The position numbers and the translations under genes were made by a program. A model generated the notes under the pieces. It was not told the DNA's origin, did no database searches, and worked only from the letters and a program-made list of their open reading frames with translations. Positions 37,291 through 37,291 of a stretch of 37,291 bases of DNA are shown in pieces. The DNA is from Nitrospirota bacterium. GTDB taxonomy: Bacteria; Nitrospirota; UBA9217. The stretch is from positions 1 through 37,291 of the forward strand of contig DATIZR010000067.1 of NCBI GenBank assembly GCA_035516965.1. Direction: 5' to 3'. The number at the start of each line of letters is the position of its first letter. Position 1 is the stretch's first letter.

Positions 37291-37291
37291 G

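Overview
The window is a dense, GC-rich bacterial chromosome segment, interrupted near its left end by a visibly more AT-rich stretch (about 540-2790). Several traits point to an anaerobic or facultative Gram-negative bacterium of the Nitrospirota / former Deltaproteobacteria type. These are multiheme c-type cytochromes, a membrane quinone:cytochrome complex of the Act/Qrc type, a hemerythrin, a DUF3786 iron-sulfur protein, and the gene order cmk-ispH-rpsA-sppA-HU/IHF placed behind a pheA-hisC-aroF-tyrA-aroA run. This placement is inferred from gene content, not from a database search.

Layout. 2-412: the 3' end of a multiheme cytochrome c gene, closed by a clear intrinsic terminator. 832-2622: three small exported orphan proteins, one frameshifted, in AT-rich DNA. 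2983-5192: a DUF3786 Fe-S protein, a hemerythrin and lexA. lexA has a strong promoter whose -35/-10 spacer carries a GAAC-N4-GTTC palindrome. 5361-10332: a 57-residue membrane microprotein abutting a 980-residue symporter/histidine-kinase fusion (CbrA-like), an NtrC-type sigma-54 activator, and a DUF493 protein. 10482-13912: glgB and glgC, convergent, for glycogen synthesis. 14420-16092: a Spy/LTXXQ-type lipoprotein and a conserved hypothetical protein.

16250-26836 is one long co-directional run: pheA, hisC, aroF, tyrA, aroA (shikimate to Phe/Tyr), then cmk, ispH, rpsA, sppA and an HU/IHF subunit. A strong sigma-70-like promoter precedes pheA. The spacers inside the aro part are unusual, holding long inverted repeats, a 15-bp perfect palindrome and heptamer repeats. 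26846-27381 is a decayed LuxR-type response regulator, followed by a NUDIX hydrolase.

28334-34464 encodes a complete quinol:electron-carrier oxidoreductase module: a pentaheme cytochrome (ActA-like), a molybdopterin-fold subunit, a four-cluster Fe-S subunit, an NrfD/ActC membrane subunit, an ActD (DUF3341) subunit and a monoheme cytochrome (ActE-like). The molybdopterin-fold and Fe-S parts are separate genes, as in Qrc, whereas ActD and ActE are typical of alternative complex III, so the locus looks intermediate between the two. An FAD-dependent oxidoreductase with a CX2CX2CX3C motif follows. A 290-bp convergent spacer with three hairpins then leads to a chemoreceptor gene that runs off the right edge.

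No CRISPR array, tRNA, rRNA, insertion sequence or phage gene was recognised. The most system-like candidate is the split Act/Qrc hybrid. The most interesting non-coding signals are the lexA operator, the aro-operon spacers and the structured element near 35960-36053.
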